DNA from: Candidatus Pacearchaeota archaeon | Lineage (GTDB): Archaea > Nanobdellota > Nanobdellia > Pacearchaeales > GW2011-AR1 | Direction of reading: 5' to 3' | Length of the DNA: 14,195 nt | Assembly (NCBI GenBank): GCA_015520065.1 | Contig: WAQV01000015.1 | Span: 1-14,195, forward strand | In this document: positions 8,787 through 14,195 of the stretch, one piece after another | Numbering within the stretch: the stretch's first letter is position 1 | How the letters are laid out: the number at the start of each line of letters is the position of its first letter | Position numbers and translations under genes: made by a program | Notes under the pieces: generated by a model | What the model saw: only the letters and a program-made list of their open reading frames with translations | Databases searched by the model: none | What the model was told of the DNA's origin: nothing

Positions 8787-10237
8787 AGGAGGTGATCCAA
8801 CTGCAGGTTCCCCTACAGTTACCTTGTGACGACTTAACCTACCTCGTCACGCCAAGGTTCTCCCCCGAAGGGTTTCACCATAACGCAACTCGGTTGGTTT
8901 GACGGGCAGTGAGTGCAAGAGACAGTGACGTATTCACCGGGCGTTGCTAACACCCGATTACTACGGATTCCAGCGTCACGAGGCTGAGTTGCAAGCCTCG
9001 ATCTGGACTGAGACGGACTTTAAGGGATTAGCTTCTCCTCTCGGAGTTGCATCCCATTGTATCCGCCATTGACGCGCGCGTGTCGCCCAGGGTATTCAGG
9101 CTGTACTCACCTAACGTAGCCCACACTTTCATCCCTGTTACCAGGGCAATCTCCCTATTGTACACGTAGTAAATAGGGATGTGGGTCTTGCCTGTTACCT
9201 GATTTAACAGGTCACCTCACGGCACAGGCTGACGTCGGCCATGCAGCTCCTCTCAGCGTGTCAGGTAAGCCCTTCAGACTGACCTTCATTCTGCTGTCGA
9301 TCCTGGTGAGGTTCACGGTGTAGAATCTAATTGAACCGCACGCGTCACCCGTTGTAGTGTCTCCCCGCCTATTCCTTTAAGTTTCGGCCTTGCGACTATA
9401 CTTCCCAGGTAGCGCACTCTTCGGCTTCCCTGCAGCACCAATGCCTCTCGAGGAGGCACTGATGTTTAGTGCGCAGTGTTTACTGCTAGGACTACACGGG
9501 TATCTAATCCGTTTTGCGCCCCTAGCCTTCATCCCTCACTGTCAGAACCGTTCTGGTAGGATGCCTTCGCTATTGTGAGTCCGTCCAAGATTAACGCATT
9601 TTACCGCTACTTTGGACGTACTTCCTACCTCTCCCGGTCTCTAGCTCTGCAGTACCTCTTGCCCGCCCGACACTTAAGATGCCGGATTTCACAAGAGACT
9701 TACAGAGCAAGCTACGGATGTTTTAGACCCAATAATGATGGCTGCGACTTGGACCGCTAGTATTACCGCGGCGGCTGGCACTAGTCTTGCCCAGTCCTTA
9801 TTCGCCGAACTTTTTACATTCGGCAAAAGTCCTTCAATAGAAGGACACTCTGGCTCAAACTGTCACGCTTGCGCGCATTGCAGATTATTCCTGACTGCTG
9901 CACCCCGTAGGGCTGGGAATAGTGTCTCAGATTCCCTCTCAGGGCCCCTCCGCTAAGAGCCCTTACGGATCAGAGGCTTGGTGGGCCGTTACCCCGCCAA
10001 CAACCTAATCCGCCGCAGCCCCATCCTTAGGCTCGAGTTTGAGAGATAAACCGTTCCAGGGTATATCTCCTATCAGGTATTAGCCTCAGTTTCCCGAGGT
10101 TATCCCTGACCTAAGGGTAGGTTAGCTACGTGTTACTGAGCAGTTCGCCTTCCCCTAATTCCGAAGAACCAGGGAAATGACTTGCATGTCTTAGTGCAAA
10201 CCAGAGAGCCGCAGCCGCCAGCAGGATCAACTGGATT
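8787..10237 (-). rRNA. rrs: 16S ribosomal RNA
   Basis: The small-subunit rRNA, complete, about 1,451 bases. Its 3' end carries the anti-Shine-Dalgarno GGATCACCTCCT (8798-8787). The universal GTGCCAGCCGCCGCGGTAAT lies near 9781-9762, and ATTAGATACCCGTGTAGTCC around 9511-9492. The 5' end reads AATCCAGTTGATCCTGCTGG, the archaeal start with substitutions. The anti-Shine-Dalgarno agrees with the strong GGAGGT-type ribosome sites before the small genes at 11286 and 11994. Several standard archaeal primer sites carry mismatches (see findings). Confidence 0.97.
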
Positions 10238-10251
10238 TAAACAATATCATC

Positions 10252-10300
10252 ATTCCCATAAGGGAATTCTATTGCGCAATTTGCCTTTAATCAGGCAAAT
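10252..10300. repeat. Two hairpins in the 16S leader
   Basis: ATTCCC-ATAA-GGGAAT (10252-10267; six pairs, four-base loop) and ATTTGCCT-TTAATC-AGGCAAAT (10279-10300; eight pairs, six-base loop). Both lie between the processing-stem arm and the mature 16S 5' end, so they would be removed during maturation. The remaining leader (10301-10337) shows no further structure. Confidence 0.65.
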
Positions 10301-10337
10301 CACTTCACCCATCTCCTAACTATTGGCTTGCAGAACT

Positions 10338-10362
10338 ACAACTTGGCGTCTCTACATGCATC
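10338..10362 (-). other. 5' arm of the pre-16S processing stem
   Basis: Complement of 8741-8765 (22 of 25 Watson-Crick pairs plus two G-U). The two G-U pairs and single mismatch keep the stem while letting the arms differ in sequence, as expected of a functional RNA helix. Confidence 0.85.
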
Positions 10363-10363
10363 A

Positions 10364-10390
10364 TACTTTAATAAAATATGTATTAAAGTA
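10364..10390. repeat. AT-rich hairpin at the start of the rRNA leader
   Basis: TACTTTAATA-AAATATG-TATTAAAGTA: ten perfect pairs and a seven-base loop. It lies between the expected rRNA transcription start (near 10409) and the processing-stem arm. It may be a leader RNA hairpin or a DNA site; the sequence alone does not decide. Confidence 0.5.
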
Positions 10391-10426
10391 CTCATCTTAA
10401 TTGATAGCTAATTCAAAAAAATTAGT

Positions 10427-10442
10427 CTTTATAAATCTTTCG
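10427..10442 (-). promoter_or_regulatory. rRNA operon promoter (BRE/TATA)
   Basis: On the minus strand this reads CGAAAGATTTATAAAG: a purine-rich BRE followed by a near-consensus archaeal TATA box. Transcription would begin about 25 bases downstream, near 10409, giving a 16S leader of about 170 bases. Confidence 0.85.
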
Positions 10443-10464
10443 TCAAAATTTAGAGATTTTGTCG
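10441..10464. repeat. Imperfect inverted repeat touching the rRNA BRE
   Basis: CGTCAAAAT (10441-10449) and ATTTTGTCG (10456-10464): nine-base arms with one mismatch and a six-base spacer. It abuts the BRE of the rRNA promoter, so a bound protein could control rRNA synthesis. This is positional inference; AT-rich arms also arise by chance. Confidence 0.4.
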
Positions 10465-10520
10465 TCGGAAATTATTATTTTTGTTTAGCATAATAGAAGT
10501 GAGAAACCTACACAGAAACA

Positions 10521-10530
10521 TTTAAATATA
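10521..10530 (+). promoter_or_regulatory. TATA box of the vapBC operon
   Basis: TTTAAATATA preceded by CAGAAACA. Its centre is about 25 bases before the ATG at 10550, so transcription would begin at or beside the start codon: a leaderless message. No ribosome site precedes the start, in agreement. Confidence 0.65.
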
Positions 10531-10551
10531 ATTATACATTATACATTATAT
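10531..10551 (+). repeat. Three tandem 7-base units at the vapB start (candidate operator)
   Basis: ATTATAC, ATTATAC, ATTATAT in direct succession, filling the space between the TATA box and the vapB start codon, which it overlaps. Antitoxins of this class normally repress their own promoter, so this is a plausible VapB/VapBC site. Inferred from position. Confidence 0.45.
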
Positions 10552-10801
10552 GAGAATTATAACAAAACCGAGAAGGTGGGGAAACTCTTTAGGCATAATT
10601 ATACCAAAAAAGATTGCTGAGAAAGAGAATATTACTACAGAGGCAGAAGTTTGCATTGAAATTAAAAAAGAAAATCCTCTAAAAAGAGTTTGCGGAATTT
10701 TAAAAGATTCAGGAATGGATGCACAAAAGATTAAAAACGAATTAAGAAATAAGGAAAGAGTTGCAGAAAAAAGAAAATGGAGAAAACTAAGTATTTCTTA
10801 G
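10550..10801 (+). CDS. vapB: VapB-type antitoxin (AbrB-like DNA-binding protein)
   Basis: A protein of 83 residues. Residues 1-47 form a SpoVT/AbrB swapped-hairpin domain, shown by 'KPRRWGNSLGIIIPKKI' (the G-N-S-x-G-I-x-I-P-K signature). The C-terminal half is lysine/arginine-rich and helical, the usual toxin-binding segment. The family dimerises, binds its own promoter and neutralises the partner ribonuclease. Its end overlaps the toxin gene start by 25 bases, so the two are translated together. It is divergent from the rRNA promoter with about 80 bases between the two TATA boxes. Confidence 0.9.
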   Translation: MRIITKPRRWGNSLGIIIPKKIAEKENITTEAEVCIEIKKENPLKRVCGILKDSGMDAQKIKNELRNKERVAEKRKWRKLSIS

Positions 10802-11148
10802 ACAGTTACGCATTAATTGAGATAATGAAAGATAATAAAAATTTTAAGAGATTTCTGGATTTTCCTACTTTTACAGGAATTATGAATCTTTTAGAATTGC
10901 ATTACATACTCAATAGAGAAATTAGCTCAGAGAAAGCAGACAGCATAATTGAAAAATTAAAGAGTTTGGTTATTCAAACAGAGATTAGAGATATTAAAAC
11001 AGCATCAAGATTTAAGACTAAACACTCTTCAAAAAAATTCAGTTATATTGATTGTTTAGGTTATGCTATGGCAATTAACAGAAATATGAAATTTCTTACA
11101 GGAGATAATGAGTTCAAAGGAATTAAAGGTGTAGAATTTATTAAATAA
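10777..11148 (+). CDS. vapC: VapC-type toxin (PIN-domain ribonuclease)
   Basis: A protein of 123 residues, the normal length for a single PIN domain. The acidic metal-binding residues are all present: D9 (in YFLDSYALIEI), E40 (NLLELHY), D92 (SYIDCLGYAMA) and D110 (FLTGDNEF). VapC toxins are Mg-dependent endoribonucleases that typically cut tRNA or rRNA when not bound by antitoxin. The full acidic set suggests an active enzyme. The start inside vapB gives the expected N-terminal strand directly before D9. The natural RNA target cannot be told from sequence. Confidence 0.92.
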   Translation: MEKTKYFLDSYALIEIMKDNKNFKRFLDFPTFTGIMNLLELHYILNREISSEKADSIIEKLKSLVIQTEIRDIKTASRFKTKHSSKKFSYIDCLGYAMAINRNMKFLTGDNEFKGIKGVEFIK

Positions 11149-11187
11149 AAAATAAAAATAAATTTACTGAAGGAATGTTAAGAAGGC

Positions 11188-11286
11188 TTATTTTTTCTTC
11201 TTTGTTTTTTTCTTTGCCTTCTTTCCAGCTTTTTTCTTTGCTGTTTTCTTTTTAGATGTCTTCTTTTTTGTCTTGCATCTAGGCAT
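11188..11286 (-). CDS. Lysine-rich 32-residue basic peptide
   Basis: A short gene starting MPRCKTKKKTSKKKTAKKK and continuing as Lys with scattered Ala, Gly and Thr, ending KKTKKKK. About two-thirds of residues are lysine. It has one cysteine, at position 4. The start is well supported by GGAGGTG (11297-11291 on the minus strand), four bases from the ATG and matching the 16S anti-Shine-Dalgarno. Composition resembles the tails of histone H1-like or other nucleic-acid-binding proteins, so binding to DNA or RNA is likely by charge alone. It follows the zinc-finger/thioredoxin gene on the same strand after 72 bases and may share its transcript. A T-rich run follows the stop. The family is not identified. 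Confidence 0.7.
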   Translation of the reverse strand: MPRCKTKKKTSKKKTAKKKAGKKAKKKTKKKK

Positions 11287-11358
11287 TTTTCACCTCCTTT
11301 TTATTTAACTCTTTTTTATGAGTGCTTGAAGAGTTGCTGCACTTATCAGTGTTACAAG

Positions 11359-11829
11359 CTATATGCTGCATCCACTCAGTTCTGAGAGTCTCTCAAATGT
11401 CTGAACTTGCTCATACATTTTTCCATTAATCTCCCATGTAGGAGTTATCTTAATTCCTTTTTCATCGCATAACTGTTCGTTTTCCGAACATCTTATATAA
11501 TTAAGATATTTTTTTGATTTCCCAAAATAACCTAGCTGCTTCATAGTGTATGAACAAAAATCATTTCCATAAACTGTAACTCCTTTTTCAGAAAGGCATT
11601 TGGCAAAGCTGTCATACTTTCCTGGCTTTTTGTAGTAAGAATAAATTGTCAATATTGAGAAAATAACTATTAAGGCAAGAAGCAAAAAAACGAGATTTCT
11701 TTTTGATATAGCGTTTTTTGATGTTTTTTCTGTAAGAGAGTGTTTTGACTGGTTGTGTTGTCTTAAACTTTCCTCTGAACTGAAACTTTTATTGCAGCTA
11801 ACGCATTTATACTCTTTCTTCTCTTTCAT
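11359..11829 (-). CDS. C2H2 zinc finger - membrane segment - thioredoxin-like (VKOR-type) protein
   Basis: A protein of 156 residues with three parts. Residues 7-30 are a classical zinc finger, C9-x2-C12-x12-H25-x4-H30. Residues 45-66 are one membrane segment. Residues 72-154 match the thioredoxin-like domain found fused to VKOR homologues: 'FAKCLSEKGVTVYG', an active-site position, 'YLNYIRC', and 'ITPTWEINGK', which holds the cis-proline (P130). The usual Cys-x-x-Cys reads C92-S-Y-T95, so the second active-site cysteine is missing; C78, C114, C121 and C154 remain. Basic residues before the membrane segment place the zinc finger inside and the thioredoxin domain outside. A role in exterior disulfide exchange is inferred. 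The gene starts 12 bases after the membrane-peptide gene in one operon. Confidence 0.85.
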   Translation of the reverse strand: MKEKKEYKCVSCNKSFSSEESLRQHNQSKHSLTEKTSKNAISKRNLVFLLLALIVIFSILTIYSYYKKPGKYDSFAKCLSEKGVTVYGNDFCSYTMKQLGYFGKSKKYLNYIRCSENEQLCDEKGIKITPTWEINGKMYEQVQTFERLSELSGCSI

Positions 11830-11841
11830 TCTGTCAACCTG

Positions 11842-11994
11842 TTACCTTCCGCATCCGCCTCCGCTGTATTGTGCAGGATATGCAGGAACGCTTCTGTAAT
11901 TTGCAGAACTCTCAGAGCTGCTTAACTGAGTTATTGCAAACAATCCTATCACAAACAGCAGGACAATTATCAGGATTACAATTGCAGTATCCAT
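11842..11994 (-). CDS. 50-residue membrane peptide with Gly-Cys tail
   Basis: A short gene: MDTAIVILIIVLLFVIGLF begins a membrane helix (residues 3-21), followed by a Ser-rich, Tyr/Pro-containing exterior part and a C-terminal YSGGGCGR. The start at 11994 is supported by GGAGGT five or so bases upstream and by the TATA box at 12024-12039. It lies immediately before the zinc-finger/thioredoxin gene, 12 bases apart, so the pair is co-expressed. Its single cysteine in a flexible glycine tail on the exterior face makes it a candidate partner or substrate of the neighbouring thioredoxin domain; this is inference. Family not recognised. Confidence 0.75.
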   Translation of the reverse strand: MDTAIVILIIVLLFVIGLFAITQLSSSESSANYRSVPAYPAQYSGGGCGR

Positions 11995-12023
11995 TTTACC
12001 TCCTTTTATGGTTTATAAACAGG

Positions 12024-12044
12024 TTTTATATTTATATTTGTTTC
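12024..12044 (-). promoter_or_regulatory. BRE/TATA promoter of the zinc finger/thioredoxin operon
   Basis: On the minus strand CGAAAC (BRE-like) is followed by AAATATAAATATAAAA. Transcription would start near 12007, leaving a short leader that still includes the ribosome site before the ATG at 11994. Confidence 0.6.
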
Positions 12045-12083
12045 GTTTATAACTGTTAGACTTTGTTGCACTAGTTAAGAAAA

Positions 12084-12093
12084 CTTTATATAT
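12084..12093 (+). promoter_or_regulatory. TATA box that relocates the start of the next gene
   Basis: CTTTATATAT preceded by AAGAAAA. It is too close to the ATG at 12101 to serve it: transcription would begin near 12114. The next in-frame ATG, at 12131, then has a leader of about 17 bases. Confidence 0.6.
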
Positions 12094-12130
12094 TCTATGA
12101 ATGTCGGTTTTGCATACAACATTAAATAAA

Positions 12131-12652
12131 ATGAAACATTCTAAGATATTTAGAGGAACTGCATATTGTAAGGATGACCTGAAAAATCCTATAGACATAA
12201 ATGTAGTGGATTTGCTTACAAGCAGGGCTGAAGGTTGCATACTATCTATTTTTAATGAGAATTTTGATATTGCAGAGAGAATTGCAGTAAACTATGGCCC
12301 TTTCCAAAGAATTAGTTATGCATACAGAGTCTTTATAAGAAACCTTGCAGACGGAATTTACGCTTTGGATAATGCATTTGACAACAAATGTTTCAGCTTA
12401 ATAAAAGTAGCCCCTGATTCAGATAAAGAATCCATGTTGCTTAGCAGCATCTGGAGAGAGACCGACAAGATAAGTCTTAGTAACAGATATACTTTTTATG
12501 GAGATATAAGTGATATTTTAAATGAATTTAAATCAAGAGGATATTCTTTTCTGGAACAGAGTATAAATGAGGATGAAGATTATTTTGAAAAGCGTATAGA
12601 AAGAATAAAACAGCACCTAAAAACGCATAACATTAATATTGACATTTATTAA
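12131..12652 (+). CDS. Soluble protein of unknown function
   Basis: A protein of 173 residues when read from Met at 12131 (MKHSKIFRGTAYCKDD), chosen because of the TATA box position; the frame is open to 12101, which adds ten residues. It has no signal peptide or membrane segment. Two cysteines near the start and one mid-protein are not in a metal-binding pattern. The C-terminal 30 residues are charged and helical (EKRIERIKQHLK). I do not recognise the family, and no motif suggests a reaction. It is divergent from the zinc-finger/thioredoxin operon and converges on the CuA/d1 gene, sharing TTAA as overlapping stop codons. Confidence 0.7.
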   Translation: MKHSKIFRGTAYCKDDLKNPIDINVVDLLTSRAEGCILSIFNENFDIAERIAVNYGPFQRISYAYRVFIRNLADGIYALDNAFDNKCFSLIKVAPDSDKESMLLSSIWRETDKISLSNRYTFYGDISDILNEFKSRGYSFLEQSINEDEDYFEKRIERIKQHLKTHNINIDIY

Positions 12653-14195
12653 CCTAGATAATTAACTTTTGTTCTCCATGCTGGGAAAATCCCTGTTGGT
12701 GTTACAGCATCAAGCATTTTAACTATTTTTACCTCAGGCAGGGAGTCAGCATCAATAATAATTACTTTGTTAAAATCCCATCCGGACATAACGAGATATT
12801 TTCCATCATAACTGTATTCAGGATGAATTATTCTTCCCTTCTTTTCAAAGCCTAACTTTTTCCAGTCAATTATTCCTGCTACTCCTTTGGCTCCAAGCAG
12901 TCCTTTTTTTACTTTTTCTCTGTCCACCAAAAACAGATTTCCCTTATTTTCCCCAAACACTATATCAAACACAATGTATTTTATGTTTTTATTGCTGTTA
13001 CTGCCAGGCTGAGAAGGAGGTATTGGAGATGAGAAAAGCCCTCCGCCAGATGAAACATTTATTCCATACGGCCAGACATAACCAATCAACTGCATGTTTT
13101 CAGAGTCAATTAGAGTAATATTTGCCTCTTTTACAGAATTGCCATACCATATTTTATTCATTAAATCCAAAGTCCCTTGCCCAGGATGAGGAGTCTCAGA
13201 TGTTTTAAGAGTATTTACTATTTCGAGTTTATCAGTATCAATAATAACATACTTATTGTCTTTTTGTGATGTAATAACTATAAATTTCTCATTCTCATCA
13301 AGAGCATTTATCTCGTGAAGCAATCTGCCAGTTGAAATTGACTTAATAATCCTGAATGGCGGCTTTTGCTCTATGAACCATGTCTGTCCTGCTTCTTTCA
13401 GGTTAATTGCAAACAGCTTTTTGTCTTCTATACTGAAAACATTTGCTACACGAGATTTCACAAAGAATCCGTCAGGATTTATTCCTGCAGTCTCAATAAC
13501 TGACACCGGCTCCAGAGTTTCGGAATTTAAAATTACAAGAGTGTTCGGGTTGTAATTACCTGCAGCAATATATTTTCCGTCATATGAAACAGCAAGACCT
13601 CTTGAATCCATCCCTATTTTTATCTGCCTTACAACTTGCATTGAATACAAATCAATTTTTGACACTAAACCATCTCTTGAGATTGAGTAAATCCATCTTT
13701 TTTCTTTTGGGTTAAACTCAATAACATGAACCCTGCTTCCAACACCTTCTATTTCACCAACCCAGTTGAGAGTTTTTGTGTTCAAAACCTTAATAGCTCC
13801 CCCAGGAAGTTCAGTCTGAATAACTGCCATTAAATACATAAAATCTTCTGGATTCCAATTTAAAGGATATGACTGAAGGCTTTCTTCACTTGAAAAAACC
13901 CTGAGAGTTTTATTTATGTCTTCTATATTTAGAAAACTCTCTTCTGGAACTTTTTTTCTGTCTTTCTCAACAGAGCTTTTTGGCAGAACTACAAGCTTTC
14001 CTTTCATGTCAGTATGACCAGAACCGCAGAAAACAGCACACTCAAACTGAAACTCTCCAACCCTGTCAGCAACAAACTCTATTCTGTATTTTTTTCCAAC
14101 TTCTAAAATCTGGTGGATATTGTATGGAGGTCCTATAGTGAATGAGTGGTAGCCAAAAACATTCTTATTATTGGAACTTACCTTTTCTATATTGA
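12649..14195 (-). CDS. CuA cupredoxin fused to heme d1-type propeller, NirS-like (5' partial)
   Basis: The frame runs off the right edge; 515 codons are visible and the ATG at 14007 is internal. Numbering from the first full codon (14193): residues 10-70 are the end of a cupredoxin with CuA ligands H16 (in GYHSFTI), C52, C56, H60 and M63 (ECAVFCGSGHTDM), as in cytochrome oxidase subunit II. Residues about 100-514 are a beta-propeller like the d1 domain of cytochrome cd1 nitrite reductase: 'SRDGLVSKIDL', 'GKYIAAGNYNPNTLVILN', 'TPHPGQG', 'HPEYSYDGKYLVMSGW', 'VTPTGIF'. Three histidines align with the NirS heme ligand and the two active-site histidines: H156 (SRVHVIEF), H293 (LLHE) and H336 (TPHPG). 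The family reduces nitrite to NO outside the membrane. Nitrite reduction here is inferred. NirN and NirF are alternatives. No d1-synthesis gene is in the window. Confidence 0.8.
   Translation of the reverse strand, partial: NIEKVSSNNKNVFGYHSFTIGPPYNIHQILEVGKKYRIEFVADRVGEFQFECAVFCGSGHTDMKGKLVVLPKSSVEKDRKKVPEESFLNIEDINKTLRVFSSEESLQSYPLNWNPEDFMYLMAVIQTELPGGAIKVLNTKTLNWVGEIEGVGSRVHVIEFNPKEKRWIYSISRDGLVSKIDLYSMQVVRQIKIGMDSRGLAVSYDGKYIAAGNYNPNTLVILNSETLEPVSVIETAGINPDGFFVKSRVANVFSIEDKKLFAINLKEAGQTWFIEQKPPFRIIKSISTGRLLHEINALDENEKFIVITSQKDNKYVIIDTDKLEIVNTLKTSETPHPGQGTLDLMNKIWYGNSVKEANITLIDSENMQLIGYVWPYGINVSSGGGLFSSPIPPSQPGSNSNKNIKYIVFDIVFGENKGNLFLVDREKVKKGLLGAKGVAGIIDWKKLGFEKKGRIIHPEYSYDGKYLVMSGWDFNKVIIIDADSLPEVKIVKMLDAVTPTGIFPAWRTKVNYLG

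Noticed and set aside
9390..9956. Open reading frames inside the 16S gene
   Set aside because: By-products of GC-rich rRNA sequence; the 16S identity is certain.
10531..10551. CRISPR-like array
   Set aside because: Only three contiguous 7-base units without spacers; it is a short promoter-proximal repeat. No CRISPR array or insertion sequence was seen in the window.
11871..12059. Plus-strand 62-residue frame
   Set aside because: It is antisense to the 50-residue membrane peptide, which has a strong ribosome site and promoter on the minus strand.
12013..12240. Minus-strand 75-residue frame
   Set aside because: It overlaps both divergent promoters and the start of the unknown plus-strand gene, and has no supporting signal.
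12649..14195. Nitrous oxide reductase (NosZ)
   Set aside because: The domain order is reversed (CuA first), and the propeller motifs and three histidines fit the heme d1 domain and not a CuZ site with seven histidines.

Overview
The window reads as a compact, AT-rich archaeal chromosome segment, most likely from a DPANN archaeon of the Woesearchaeota/Pacearchaeota type. The support is: archaeal 16S and 23S rRNA genes with a tRNA-Ala(UGC) in the spacer, BRE/TATA promoters, leaderless or short-leader genes, an archaeal initiation factor aIF2 gamma, and several small membrane proteins typical of DPANN genomes. The lineage is inferred from gene style, not from a database search.

Layout. 1-135: tail of a winged-helix regulator (+). 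156-2156: a minus-strand operon of three single-pass, pilin-like membrane proteins with overlapping or abutting ends. Their exterior domains carry 4, 6 and 8 cysteines. 2280-3341: a divergently transcribed exported protein with an acidic stalk, a beta domain and a charged helical tail. 3338-5368: three minus-strand genes (an unknown 103-residue protein, aIF2 gamma, and a membrane-anchored protein with a Tat-like signal). 5580-10237: an rRNA operon read on the minus strand in the order 16S, tRNA-Ala, 23S, with paired processing stems and a strong promoter near 10427-10442; no 5S follows. 10550-11148: a VapBC toxin-antitoxin pair divergent from the rRNA promoter. 11188-11994: a minus-strand cluster of a 50-residue membrane peptide, a C2H2 zinc finger/membrane/thioredoxin-like fusion, and a 32-residue lysine-rich peptide. 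12131-12652: an unknown protein (+). 12649-14195: a large gene running off the right edge that joins a CuA-type cupredoxin to a heme d1-type beta-propeller.

The most notable item is this last gene. The visible reading frame continues upstream of its first internal ATG to the window edge. It carries a full CuA ligand set (His, Cys-x3-Cys-x3-His-x2-Met) followed by an eight-bladed-type propeller resembling cytochrome cd1 nitrite reductase. The three histidines that bind or face heme d1 in NirS all have counterparts. If correct, a copper CuA electron-entry domain replaces the cytochrome c domain of NirS, and the domain order mirrors nitrous oxide reductase (propeller then CuA).

A secondary theme is cell-surface disulfide chemistry. 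The pilin-like proteins have even numbers of exterior cysteines, and a VKOR-type thioredoxin domain lies in the same window, though with one active-site cysteine missing. Genome compaction is also visible: two convergent gene pairs overlap through a shared TTAA that serves as the stop codon for both strands.
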